Origin: Calothrix sp. PCC 7716
GTDB taxonomy: Bacteria; Cyanobacteriota; Cyanobacteriia; Cyanobacteriales; Nostocaceae
DNA: 64,000 nt
Assembly (NCBI RefSeq): GCF_019977735.1
Contig: NZ_AP025018.1
Coordinates: forward strand, 124,001-188,000
Direction: 5' to 3'
A program made the translations under genes and the position numbers. Below the pieces are notes generated by a model. It ran no database searches, was not told the origin of the DNA, and worked only from the letters and a program-made list of their open reading frames with translations. Below, one piece after another: positions 26,725-35,454 of this stretch; positions within the stretch are counted from its first letter, which is position 1, and each line of letters begins with the position of its first letter.

Positions 26725-27039
26725 TTACCACTCACCTCGATCCTCAATAATTGTTTCTGAGAGTGGTTTACCAGTAACTTTAATAGATTGCACCAGCGCT
26801 ACAAAGTCAGCCTCAGACATCGGTGGAGCCTCAGAAGTATTTGTGGGAGGGATAAGTAAACCAGACTCATAGAGGCGTTGGAGCGCCGACTGTAGTTTAG
26901 TCTTCGCTTGATCTTGCTGTGGTTCAGTCACGGGTTGTGGCAATACTTTCAGCCAAACGGTTTGATGCTCATCTAACTCTACTGGAGCTAGGGGGCGCAA
27001 CACTCCATTTTCGTAGATTGCCGGAATTGCGTTAAGCAT
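26725..27039 (-). CDS. AF2212-like (DUF104) antitoxin, orphan
   Basis: 104 residues from the ATG at 27039. The N-terminus (IPAIYENGVLRPL, then VELDEHQTVWLKV) is the AF2212-like antitoxin core, which forms a small beta barrel. The C-terminal extension carries helices that would contact a toxin. The usual PIN-domain partner is not found next to it: downstream is a repeat-containing region, upstream a separate gene. It is therefore an orphan or remnant of a toxin-antitoxin pair. Confidence 0.7.
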   Translation of the reverse strand: MLNAIPAIYENGVLRPLAPVELDEHQTVWLKVLPQPVTEPQQDQAKTKLQSALQRLYESGLLIPPTNTSEAPPMSEADFVALVQSIKVTGKPLSETIIEDRGEW

Positions 27040-27115
27040 GAAATTAATTAGCATGAAAGTTATAAAGTTATTCTAACAGTAGGCACAACTGGTAGCAAAA
27101 AACTGAATTATAATA

Positions 27116-27143
27116 AGGAAGGGCAGGATGCCCATTCCACAAG
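27116..27143. repeat. Half copy of family-C palindrome
   Basis: AAGGAAGGGCAGGATGCCC followed by ATTCCACAAG matches the right arm of the family-C repeats; the left arm is missing. Confidence 0.7.
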
Positions 27144-27164
27144 AGTTTTAAACAGAGTTTTGTT

Positions 27165-27446
27165 TTATATGGTGATTGAATCTTCTATGCAGTCAAGTGC
27201 ATCTCGAATTTCAAGTTTGAGGGAATCTACTTCAGATGCAATTGTGTTGCTATTTTCGCGCAGCTTATTGATGTGAGTATTTATGTTGGTAATGCGTTTT
27301 AGGGTTGTACGAATGCGCTGTATTTGAGCTTCTACAGAGGTTGTATCAATGCCCTGTTGGGATGTGCGCTGCAACTCTAACTTTTGCTGCATTACTAAAA
27401 ACCGGATGGCGGCATTTAATAAATGATGTGTTGTAGCCACCCACAA
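27165..27446 (-). CDS. Helical hypothetical protein, probably 5'-truncated
   Basis: 93 residues from a TTG. The frame stays open upstream to 27530, and that stretch (NGLAQEIGEWGEGACGQGLW) looks coding, but no ATG or GTG is present there. The sequence is helical, ending in LRENSNTIASEV and LKLEIRDALDCIEDS, with a coiled-coil tendency. The lack of a proper start and the abutting open frame on the other strand at 27494 suggest loss of the 5' end by rearrangement. Family not recognised. Confidence 0.45.
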   Translation of the reverse strand: MWVATTHHLLNAAIRFLVMQQKLELQRTSQQGIDTTSVEAQIQRIRTTLKRITNINTHINKLRENSNTIASEVDSLKLEIRDALDCIEDSITI

Positions 27447-27493
27447 ACCCTGACCACAGGCGCCTTCTCCCCATTCTCCAATTTCTTGGGCTA

Positions 27494-27928
27494 AACCGTT
27501 ACTATTACGACACAGAAAAATTATTACTCTCTAAATACTACCCAAATAATACAGATAAATATTTTATACAATATGTACACTTTGTAATAGCTTTTATTTC
27601 GTTTAGAAAACTAATATATGCCGTAAAAAAGCATGAAATAATAATAAAATTTATTCAAAGTATGATTAGTCAGATATCTAAATATGAAAAAAAATTTGAA
27701 TTTTATGTATTTTTTTTAACAGACTTGATTAATTGTTTTATTCTATCTTTACCGCATCCCGATTCAAAAATTATTATCTACCATTTGGTTGAAAGTATTC
27801 AAAAAGAATTGCAAGACACAGAATATTATCTTCATATAGCATATATAAATATTCTTCATGCATGTGCTAATATAATAAGCTATCCAGAATTTTATCGTGT
27901 TTGGAATCGTATATCTATCTATTCATAA
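27494..27928 (+). pseudogene. AT-rich open frame, probable 3' part of a lost gene
   Basis: The frame is open for ~144 codons from at least 27494 to the stop at 27928. The only ATG is at 27662 (MISQISKYEKKFEF) and lacks a clear ribosome-binding site. The upstream part (NRYYYDTEKLLLSKYYPNN) has a coding look. A frame this long without stops in such AT-rich DNA is unlikely by chance, so I read it as the C-terminal part of a larger protein whose 5' end is missing. No family recognised. If expressed from 27662 it would be 88 residues. Confidence 0.4.
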
Positions 27929-28210
27929 CGGACAAAGACCCTCAAAAGCAGTAGCAAAAGTCCAAGCTTTAGCTCTACACATAACTGTAGATAGATTTTG
28001 GACTTTGGACAAAAAAGGTTTGCTTACGTACTAATGTCCTAAGAAAATTTAATCATTTTTAATTATGCTTCCAGTTTATTGTATTAATTTTGCTGAACAT
28101 TAACGTGAACTAATGCGAACTTAGGTACTGTTTTGTTGAGTTATAAAAATAGCTATCAGTATCTCAATACATTGTATTATCAGAACATACTATGTACCAA
28201 ATCTACTGAT

Positions 28211-28226
28211 TTGGACTTTGGACAAA
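28211..28226 (+). repeat. Subterminal extra copy of the IS end sequence
   Basis: TTGGACTTTGGACAAA recurs 213 bp inside the left end, in the same orientation as the left terminus. It may be a second transposase-binding site or the relic of a nested end. Confidence 0.75.
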
Positions 28227-28326
28227 ATAATAAGTTTGCGAACAATGTTTGTGAGCTAAAAAAGGACGCAGTTTTTTATCCCAGTTATGAGATTAACTGA
28301 GTAAAACAAGTATATTTGCAGAAAAA

Positions 28327-29784
28327 CTACGCAGCTTTAGGCTGTGAAATGTTTGATTTTTGACTTTTTTTGATAACAGGATGCTTAACTCTTTTAGTCT
28401 GGGTCTGACCCCTCACCCTACCAGTCGCATTTCCTCGGGGTTTTGGCGAATTTCCTGGTTTTCCGACCTCCGAAATAATTCTTTGGAAGTCACGTTGTAC
28501 GGTACTGGGAGAAATAATTTTATCATTGTTTTGCTTTTGATAGCGCTCCCACGGTCTTGGTAAATAGTTAGATAATTCTTTTGCAGCCCATAATTGTACG
28601 TAGGCGAGCATTACTAAACGTATCCAATTTTCTTCGCGCTTTACGTCGGTAGTTTGGAAATTAGTCATTAGTAAACGTTGCTTTTTAAATCTAAACATAT
28701 GTTCTATGTCAAACCGTTGCCGATAGCAAGAATAGACTTCTGCAAGCGTAATACGTCCGCGTTGCTCACCCATAACTATCAACCACATCGGTTTCCAAAC
28801 CGCACAGCCAGTATCATCGGTAACATGAACCCGTACTAGAGTAAATGGGCATTTATACATTTGTTCTTGTTGAGTTCCCCTCATCAACATATGGTGCCAA
28901 GCCTTGAGGGTTACTGTGAATTGGCGACCTTTCTTGCTAGTGCTCTTGAATTGTGTTGTCTCGTCAGGCGGGTGCCAAGTCTCTTCAAGGGCAAGGTCGA
29001 AACGTTCAGCAAATTTTTTTGGACACCCGCGTTTCTTCTCTTCTTGTTGTGCAGGTGGTGAAGAGTAAAAAATTCGATTACTACGAACTCTGGTAATTAC
29101 AACCAAATTTTTGTGTTTGGATGAATTAAATAGGAATGAGCGTTGACTATAAGCACTATCAGCAGTTAATACTGATAATTTACCGTGCCACGGAAGCGAT
29201 TCATCTGACATCAATGCGTTAATTTGGTTAATGCCAACACTTATACCTTTCTTATCAGTTGGAACTCTTTCTCCCGACAGTGGAATTGACCAAGGCGCCG
29301 ACTGGTGGGAGTCTTTTTCAGGTAACAGCGACACGAATGAAAAAGAATGACCAACACCGATGGATTTATTACCTGCAATAGTATTTGGCTGGTAAATATA
29401 ACCTCTTTCAGGTAAGGTTGGAGAGTAAGGGCGCGGGTGAGGAGTTGTATCCGTTGCAAATAAGTAAAAAGAGCGTTTTTCCGGTTGGGGCGTAACTTCA
29501 GCAATTAGTCGAGTTAAATTTTTTAGCTTTTTTCTCTTCTTTTTCTTATCATCGTTGAAATTAAATGATTTTTCAATTGCCTTGTAGATTGAGCTATAAG
29601 TCCTTTCAAATAAAGGACTTATAGATAACTCAACAGGGGAAGAAGCGCCGTTTGAGTTACTAGCCAAAGCATCAATTAAATCAATAATACTATCACTGTA
29701 AGATTTAAACAATTTACGTAAATGTTGCCGAAAAGAGCGGAATTGCGCTATTAATTGATTATTGTTTATTACTTGCATAGCCAT
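28327..29784 (-). CDS. DDE transposase (IS701/IS4-like group)
   Basis: 485 residues. Candidate catalytic residues are Asp in LFATDTTPHPRPY, Asp in LTADSAYSQRSF, and Glu in YRQRFDIEHMFRFKKQRL, the YREK-like region of IS4-type transposases. The C-terminus is basic and Pro-rich. The frame is intact from ATG to stop. It would catalyse cut-and-paste movement of the enclosing element. Subfamily assignment is from memory of similar cyanobacterial transposases. Confidence 0.85.
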   Translation of the reverse strand: MAMQVINNNQLIAQFRSFRQHLRKLFKSYSDSIIDLIDALASNSNGASSPVELSISPLFERTYSSIYKAIEKSFNFNDDKKKKRKKLKNLTRLIAEVTPQPEKRSFYLFATDTTPHPRPYSPTLPERGYIYQPNTIAGNKSIGVGHSFSFVSLLPEKDSHQSAPWSIPLSGERVPTDKKGISVGINQINALMSDESLPWHGKLSVLTADSAYSQRSFLFNSSKHKNLVVITRVRSNRIFYSSPPAQQEEKKRGCPKKFAERFDLALEETWHPPDETTQFKSTSKKGRQFTVTLKAWHHMLMRGTQQEQMYKCPFTLVRVHVTDDTGCAVWKPMWLIVMGEQRGRITLAEVYSCYRQRFDIEHMFRFKKQRLLMTNFQTTDVKREENWIRLVMLAYVQLWAAKELSNYLPRPWERYQKQNNDKIISPSTVQRDFQRIISEVGKPGNSPKPRGNATGRVRGQTQTKRVKHPVIKKSQKSNISQPKAA

Positions 29785-30034
29785 CAGTTGTTTTGGTATG
29801 TAGTTCGTTTCTGATAATACTATGTATTGATATACTCACCCTGATGGCTATTTTTATAACTAACAACTTAGAGCAAAAGTTTTTATTAGTTCATATCAAC
29901 TACTGGGAAGTCAATCTAATAAAATGAAAAATATAAATGAAAACAACGTAAATGTTCTTCGCAATATTAGTGCGCGAACGTACTATTTTGTCCAAAGTCC
30001 AATAGATTAAAACATGGCGAAGTAATGCCAGAAT

Positions 30035-30483
30035 TTAATGAGTATTTATTTTATAGCAGCATGATTTAGTAATTAATAATATCTTCAATTTCTCCCATAC
30101 AGTATTGAAACTTGTACGATTACGAACAATTTTTCCAAGTGTTTTATCTCTAGTGACAGCTTGTAAAATCTTCAGGCTTTCTTTCATAAAAACTAACCAT
30201 TGAGGAGATTAATTGCCAATGGATATCCTGAGTATGTAAATACTTTTAGCACATTTCCACTTGCTCCCATAGCATGAGCTAAAAACAGCATTTTATGAAG
30301 TTTGATTTTAGACTGAATTTGAGCAATTCCCTTTGTTGCAATAGAATTATGCATTGAGCTATAAACCTGCTCAGGACTTTCTAAAGATGACAAATAATGA
30401 TAACCTCTCACAATTAATTCGATGACAGCAACTGAAACGGACATCGTAACAAAGTGTCTAAGGTCATAACCATTTAAATACAT
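30035..30483 (-). pseudogene. Frameshifted gene for an unknown helical protein
   Basis: The 96-residue frame from 30483 (MYLNGYDLRHFVTMS) stops at 30193. Shifting frame by one base there continues as QWLVFMKESLKILQAVTRDK and runs to a stop at 30035. The continuity of helical, coding-like sequence across the stop indicates a single-base frameshift in a ~150-residue protein. The IS at 27998-30002 ends just 33 bp beyond its 3' end. Family not recognised. Confidence 0.55.
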
Positions 30484-30543
30484 CTACTCGTTGTCAAACT
30501 TTACTGGAAAGTTTACCTGGTACTAGTTGTATGGTAAGTTTTT

Positions 30544-30834
30544 CTACATTACCCCGTGCGACACAACCTCTATTTTGACTCGCATCCCTGCCTTTGCCAG
30601 CATACCAATCAATTTATCTACACTAAATAAGCTAATCTCGCCATCCATTAAATTACTTACCTGTAGCTGCGTCTCACCTAAAAAGTCAGCTGCCTGTTCT
30701 GTAGTAAAGCCTTGCTCCATAATGTATTGGCGCAGTTCTATCATAAGGTCAGCGCGCAATTTTAAATTTGCAGCTTCCTCGGCGCCAAAACCGAGGTCTT
30801 CAAAAACATTCTCGCTACCTTGAGTCGCTGTCAT
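30544..30834 (-). CDS. XRE-type HigA antitoxin
   Basis: 96 residues. The N-terminal VFEDLGFGAEEAANLKLRA block and the helix-turn-helix (TTEQAADFLGETQLQVSNLM) are typical of HigA2/XRE antitoxins that pair with Gp49-like HigB toxins. It would bind and repress its own promoter. The toxin gene that should precede it is reduced to a ~35-codon 3' remnant (30875-30985), so this antitoxin is orphaned. Confidence 0.8.
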   Translation of the reverse strand: MTATQGSENVFEDLGFGAEEAANLKLRADLMIELRQYIMEQGFTTEQAADFLGETQLQVSNLMDGEISLFSVDKLIGMLAKAGMRVKIEVVSHGVM

Positions 30835-30874
30835 TACTTTACCCTCAATCGTTACCCAGTTGTCGCTTTTTCAA

Positions 30875-30985
30875 CTAAGTCATTTCTTTATGGCGCCGTT
30901 GTAGTATTTCAACGTCTTGCTTTGAAGTTTTATGTATTGTCTTCTGAAAAGCATGAAGTACATAAACGGCTAACTCTGCCAGCGT
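30875..30985 (-). pseudogene. Remnant of HigB (Gp49-like) toxin
   Basis: The minus strand reads AELAVYVLHAFQKTIHKTSK followed by QDVEILQRRH and a stop, the characteristic C-terminus of HigB/Gp49-like toxins. It ends 40 bp before the HigA start, the usual spacing. No upstream coding sequence remains. The toxin has been lost while the antitoxin is kept. Confidence 0.7.
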
Positions 30986-31078
30986 GTCCTACATTCTCGT
31001 AACCGCGTTACATAGAGTTTGAGCTTTTTTGGCGCCGACTGGGAATAATAAGCATATAACATCTGGTGAGAAAATAAT

Positions 31079-31393
31079 ATGTGGGTTTTTAACAGGTTCT
31101 TGGGCTTTGGGTTAATGCTTGGTGGTATCAGTATTTTGGCACAAAGGCTTTACGTAACTACTAGGGGTTATACAATTGATGCTCCTACGATAATTTTGTC
31201 TGTAATTGGAATAATCATTTTGGTTTACGGTGGTGAATTTAAGAAAGTAGGATGGGTCGTTATTGTAGTAGGAATTTTGATGCCACTAATAAAAGCGGGT
31301 ATTGTAGTTGCTTCTACAACGCTTTTTACGTTTCTCTTGTGCTTTTTAGCTATTGTGTATGGGTACAAACTAGTTTCACGCGGAAGATTTTAA
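31079..31393 (+). CDS. Small membrane protein
   Basis: 104 residues with three hydrophobic helices (FLGFGLMLGGISILA, IILSVIGIIILVYGG, TLFTFLLCFLAIVYGY). Basic and polar loops separate them. No family recognised; probably in the plasma membrane. No operon partner. Confidence 0.5.
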   Translation: MWVFNRFLGFGLMLGGISILAQRLYVTTRGYTIDAPTIILSVIGIIILVYGGEFKKVGWVVIVVGILMPLIKAGIVVASTTLFTFLLCFLAIVYGYKLVSRGRF

Positions 31394-31604
31394 TTTTTGC
31401 TTTGTAGACAGGAATAAACAAACCTTGTAAAGTCTTGCCAAGTGGCGCCCTCTAAACGCAAATAATACTATGGCTTCAATGAGCGAGTTATGGCAGAGTA
31501 AAAAAGTTAGCAAAGCTACTTCTGAGTCTTCATTCCTATAAAGCGAAATGTTTAAAAAAGCAAGCTAGGCTAACTTTTATTCATAAGTTTTTTGAATTTA
31601 TTTA
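31394..31604. other. Intergenic spacer
   Basis: About 210 bp between convergent genes. One GGCGCC site lies near 31444. No gene or clear terminator seen. Confidence 0.5.
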
Positions 31605-31775
31605 CTACTTTGAGCGTGCAATAGGCTGTTTCGGAGGTAAGCTAACCGAGGGTCTACCACTTTGAGCTTGACGAGCGCGCGAGTCTTTGAAGATTGCTGA
31701 TACATCATAGTTAAATGATTCAGCCTGAGCTTCACGATACTGATAAATTTCTTCCAGAATTTCATTTGTTAGCAT
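31605..31775 (-). CDS. Short partner of the PIN-domain gene
   Basis: 56 residues (MLTNEILEEIYQYREAQAES onward, ending QPIARSK). The start lies 3 bp after the stop of the PIN-domain frame, indicating translational coupling. Acidic helical N-terminus and basic, Pro-rich tail are typical of a small protein that accompanies VapC-like toxins. Probably the antitoxin or a regulatory partner; assignment rests on context. Confidence 0.6.
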   Translation of the reverse strand: MLTNEILEEIYQYREAQAESFNYDVSAIFKDSRARQAQSGRPSVSLPPKQPIARSK

Positions 31776-31778
31776 TGT

Positions 31779-32252
31779 TTATTCTCCCATCAGTTCATAA
31801 GGGGTACAAATTGTTGGTAGCTGATACCCAAAATCGGAACAAATCTGTGTCAACTTTTTCTGAATTTGAGCATTTGCTATATGTTTACAATTCCACGTTA
31901 ACAGATAATCCATTCCATGAACTGTAGCTATGGCAATATGTGCTGCATCATTAGCAGCTTTAGGGGGGAGATTACTTTTTCTTAAAAATTAGGTTGCTAG
32001 CTGTTCAGCAGCTTCATTCTGCTCAAGCAATGTTATACCCTGTAACAGAGAAAGTCGTTGATTTGCTATTTCCTCGTCCCCCAAAGCCGCTTCATCCACA
32101 ACAAATTGTGAAGCGTAAAGTTCTAGAAAGCCGCTATAATTTGCCCACCAGTCTCTTGTTACCTCAATGTTCGCAGCAAGAATAAGATTTTTAGTCGATC
32201 TGGCTGTCAAGTAGCCAAAAATACTGGTCTCTATATAAATAGTTTCACTCAT
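31779..32252 (-). pseudogene. VapC-like PIN-domain toxin with in-frame stop
   Basis: The frame begins MSETIYIETSIFGYLTAR, with the first PIN acidic residue in the ETSIFGYLTAR block, and runs to TAA at 31989. The same frame continues without a shift as FLRKSNLPPKAANDAAHIAI, then DYLLTWNCKHIANA, ending at 31781. The second part has the conserved PIN C-terminal Asp residues and TWNCKHI. The single nonsense codon splits an otherwise complete ~157-residue toxin. It is either inactivated or a sequencing error. Confidence 0.8.
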
Positions 32253-32301
32253 GTGTAGTAAGCTGTTGATTTTTCCTTTATGTTTTTTACTTTACTTTTA
32301 T

Positions 32302-33163
32302 TTAAAGCCAAAATTGCCTATCTCCTTCTGAGGCGCCAGGATAAATACCTTGCAAACGACGGTAAGCTATTCTGTCAGAACCAAATAAGCGTATGGGTAA
32401 ACGTGGCGATTTGAGAGAACCATGATGTAGTAGAGTCAACTTTAAAGTCGCATCTATTAAGTCCTCAATTGAGACTTGATGCCCACCAGGATGAATTTTG
32501 AGGCGTAGTGGTAATGGTGAACCCATTTTTTCTAACACACTAGTCGTTATAATAATCGCTTCTCTTGGTGAGAGACGTAGTGCTAATCCTTGTGTTGGTG
32601 CAGTGATATTGGTGTTAAGCGAGTTGTAAAGTCTTGGAATACCTGATTTTGCACACTCAACTAAAATGAACTTGGCGCCAATGGCATCTGCTCTAGCTAG
32701 TAAGTGTTTAACTTCGTCCCCGCAAAAACGCCCATCACGGTAAATCAAAACGGTTTTTCCCTTCAACTGTGATTTTGGGAAGAAGTTTTCGAGGATACGT
32801 TGAGGAATTTCTTCACCTTCAATTGTATCACTTTCAATACGGTAGCCCTCGAAATCCCCTCTATTTCCATATAGACGAACGCTAGCACAGGCATTAACAC
32901 TTCCAGTTACTCGTTTCTTGGAATTTCTAGAAATGTCCAAACCGATAAAATAATCCGCAATTGCTAGAGGTTCAGCTAAAACAAAAGGAAGATTTCCCAA
33001 CTTTGCTAAAATTCCAGGAATTACCTGATTTAGCAGATACTTCTGGTGATAAGCGAAAGCAATAAATATTGTATTGCAAAGTTGTTAATGGAAAAATTTC
33101 AGATACAAATATTGGTGATGAAGCTATAGAGTCTTTTTGTGTTTGAACTTTGGTAGTATTCAT
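32302..33163 (-). pseudogene. Broken prokaryotic Argonaute (N-terminal stub + MID/PIWI)
   Basis: The 3' part (to 32302) encodes the end of MID (KYLLNQVIPGILAKLGNLPF) and a complete-looking PIWI domain. Candidate catalytic residues are Asp in FIGLDISR, Glu in the GDFEGYRIES region, Asp in YRDGRFCGDE and Asp in LFGSDRIAYRR. The 5' end starts at ATG 33163 ([12 protein letters not shown]) and includes FVSEIFPLTTLQYNIYCFRL, typical of a pAgo N-domain. The two parts are in different frames, joined near 33035-33045. Cyanobacterial long pAgos are ~700 residues or more, so roughly 400-450 codons are missing. The start overlaps the nuclease stop (ATGA). Confidence 0.8.
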
Positions 33164-33558
33164 TTGACCTCTGAGATAAATGCAAAATTACAAATTGAAG
33201 TGAAAGGACAGTAACGGCAAGAAGTACCAGGGTTGGCAGGATATATTTGACTAAACTTATCAGGGTTATTTCGATAAAGAGACAAACTTTCTTGATGCTT
33301 TTTAGACACTTGCATCAAATTATACTTATAAACTTCCAATATCTCTGCTGAAGCTGAAATCTTTTTTGACCATGTGTTAGTTTCCAAGTTGTAGAACGAA
33401 GCTATTGGTTTACTGTCTGGGTATAAATAACTAGCAGCTAACAAATATATGTAAGCTTGTCGTCTATCAAAGTCTGACTTACCCGTTTTGAAATCTAAAA
33501 TATGTAGCGTTCCATCAAGCTCTTTAAAAATACAATCAATTGCTGCGTATAAATTAAA
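33160..33558 (-). pseudogene. 5'-truncated PD-(D/E)XK (RecB/Cas4-like) nuclease
   Basis: The frame runs 133 codons out of the inverted repeat of the mobile element at 33559. It contains [20 protein letters not shown] followed by TGK (the D...DxK nuclease core), [19 protein letters not shown], and a C-terminal Cys cluster ([11 protein letters not shown]) as in RecB/Cas4-like nucleases. The N-terminal portion is absent, apparently removed at the element boundary. The stop overlaps the Argonaute start by 4 bp, so the two were an operon; Cas4-like nucleases are known neighbours of pAgo genes. Confidence 0.75.
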
Positions 33559-33789
33559 CCCACATTCCGCACTTCAAGTTGAAGTACAAAAAGATTACAA
33601 ACAAGGAAAAAGTAAAAAATTAGGATAATAAAGAAATAGAGTGCTAAACGAATATATTTTTAAAAATAAATAATAAAAGATAAAAGATTTGACCCATAAA
33701 ATAAATTATACAAGCACTAAAATTTGAGGAGCAATTACTGTTCCTTTGAATGTTGATAAATTTTATTTGCATTCAAAATCTTGTTTAAC

Positions 33790-35454
33790 TTAAGAAAGCA
33801 AATAGTATTTTTGACAAGATGATGGTAAACAACTCAAAATAAAATGGCGTTCTGGTGTTAAATTAAAAATTTGATTAATACCATCTAAAATAAAAATGTG
33901 AACTCCTTGAAAACATTGAAATACCCATCTTAATGTAGGAGATAAGGTTAGCTTTCCTAATTGGTTCTTGATTCCGATTTTGATTCTTTTTAAGCTATTT
34001 CTTAGTTCCCTTTGACCAAGATTATAGACTAGTAAACATAAAGACATTAAAAATAGCATTGTTTCGATTCTTTCAGGGTTTTCAACGAAAAAACTATCAG
34101 CAAAAAATAAAGGGTCTTTTAGAAATCTAAATCCTCGCTCACAAGACTGTTGATTTTTATATGTTGTAATAATCTCTTCTGGTTTTAATTTTTCGTCGTC
34201 ATTAACTATATTAGTTGCTAAAATAAATCTCCCGGCTTCTCTTCTTCGTATTTCTATCTCTTTTAATTTTTCATGACCTACACCCTCCATTTTATAAATA
34301 GTTTTATTATCTTTTGATTTACTTTCAGTCAGTTTAACTTCTTTAATTTCAAATAATTTCAAATGTTTGTTAACCCCTTTTAATTTATACCGCGCTTGCT
34401 CTGGAGTTTCAAAATCCTCTTTTTTCAAATCTTTGAGCAACTTTTCAACTTTACCTTTTTCTTTTTTTATCTTTTTATCTAGCTTTTCTAAATCGCTATT
34501 TCTTCTTTTTTGACTTTCTACTATTAGCCAAATTTGTTTAATACCACCATAATTCACTATTTCTTCTTTCCACTTGTATCCGTCTAAATTTTGATATGTT
34601 TTTTTTCCCTTTTTTTCTGTATCTATCTCTTCTATCTCTTCTATCTCCTCTACCTCTTTCATATCCTCTGTATTTACAGACTGAACTAATTCTTGTGCTT
34701 TCTTAATCGTCAGTGGTACTCGACTTATCCATTTTAAATGCTCAATTAATTGGAGATTCTCTTGACTATATAATGCGCTGTCACAAACCATAATACTGTC
34801 AAAAACTATTTGTTTTTTAAACTCTGTTAAAATTTTCCCAAATACTGCTTTATCTGCTTCATTCCCATCTCCTGCTCTCATTAATAATGGTATATCTCCA
34901 TCACTACTCGTGATTAAATCTAAAACACATTGTTTTAAATCTGGTCTGTGGTCACGAGAATATCCTTTAGTTATAAATATTGGTCTTTCTTTATTACTTT
35001 CTTCTTGATTTTCTTGATTTATTTCGCTTTGATACTTCCCATGTAGATGAAATGATGTTGCATCTAAATGTGAATATTTTGTATCTATTTTAAACTTTTT
35101 AATTACTGACAATACAATCTCTATAAATAGATTATTTAATCCATATTTATATAAATCATCCATGACTCTTCCGATTTTATCGTCGTTAAGATAATCGCTT
35201 TTTACCTCTTCACCCAACAATATTTCAATTGCTTTATCATCAAAAAACTGCTTAAATAAATATAAAGGTCTTGATACAAATCCTAATCCATTGATTAAAA
35301 TAGCTTTAACCAATATTCCTGCGGCAATCTTTTCACGAGAGTCTACTCCTAATTTTGAATTAATTGTTTCAACTATTCCTATTTCATCAATTAGTCCGGC
35401 TACGATTCCTAGGTGGTCGATATTCTTAATTTTTGCATCTGATGTTGGAGACAT
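33790..35454 (-). CDS. IS1634-family transposase
   Basis: 554 residues. The N-terminal HLGIVAGLIDEIGIVETIN is the DUF4277 region typical of IS1634 transposases. Catalytic-region motifs are THLDATSFHLHG-like (YSHLDATSFHLHGKY), SIMVCDSALYSQENL and QQSCERGFRFLKDP, supplying the D-D-E triad. A Lys/Glu-rich insertion lies at ~residues 270-390, including a short Glu-Ile repeat. The frame is intact, so the protein is probably functional. Confidence 0.9.
   Translation of the reverse strand: MSPTSDAKIKNIDHLGIVAGLIDEIGIVETINSKLGVDSREKIAAGILVKAILINGLGFVSRPLYLFKQFFDDKAIEILLGEEVKSDYLNDDKIGRVMDDLYKYGLNNLFIEIVLSVIKKFKIDTKYSHLDATSFHLHGKYQSEINQENQEESNKERPIFITKGYSRDHRPDLKQCVLDLITSSDGDIPLLMRAGDGNEADKAVFGKILTEFKKQIVFDSIMVCDSALYSQENLQLIEHLKWISRVPLTIKKAQELVQSVNTEDMKEVEEIEEIEEIDTEKKGKKTYQNLDGYKWKEEIVNYGGIKQIWLIVESQKRRNSDLEKLDKKIKKEKGKVEKLLKDLKKEDFETPEQARYKLKGVNKHLKLFEIKEVKLTESKSKDNKTIYKMEGVGHEKLKEIEIRRREAGRFILATNIVNDDEKLKPEEIITTYKNQQSCERGFRFLKDPLFFADSFFVENPERIETMLFLMSLCLLVYNLGQRELRNSLKRIKIGIKNQLGKLTLSPTLRWVFQCFQGVHIFILDGINQIFNLTPERHFILSCLPSSCQKYYLLS

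Larger units (their letters stand above)
27998..30002 (-). mobile_element. Complete IS element with 6-bp target duplication
   Basis: Ends start TTGGACTTTGGACAAAA (27998) and finish with its inverse (to 30002); the inner ~25 bp also align loosely (ACTAAT, AAGAA, ATTTA in both). Flanking TAGATT at 27992-27997 and 30003-30008 is a 6-bp target-site duplication. It encodes a single DDE transposase on the minus strand. A third copy of the end sequence lies inside at 28211. The gene is intact and the duplication undamaged, so insertion appears recent. Confidence 0.85.

Noticed and set aside
27998-28226. Two nested IS elements
   Set aside because: Only the outer end has a matching target duplication and there is a single transposase, so one element with a subterminal repeat is simpler.
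30820-31002. 60-residue plus-strand frame
   Set aside because: It is antisense to the HigB remnant, which explains the open frame.
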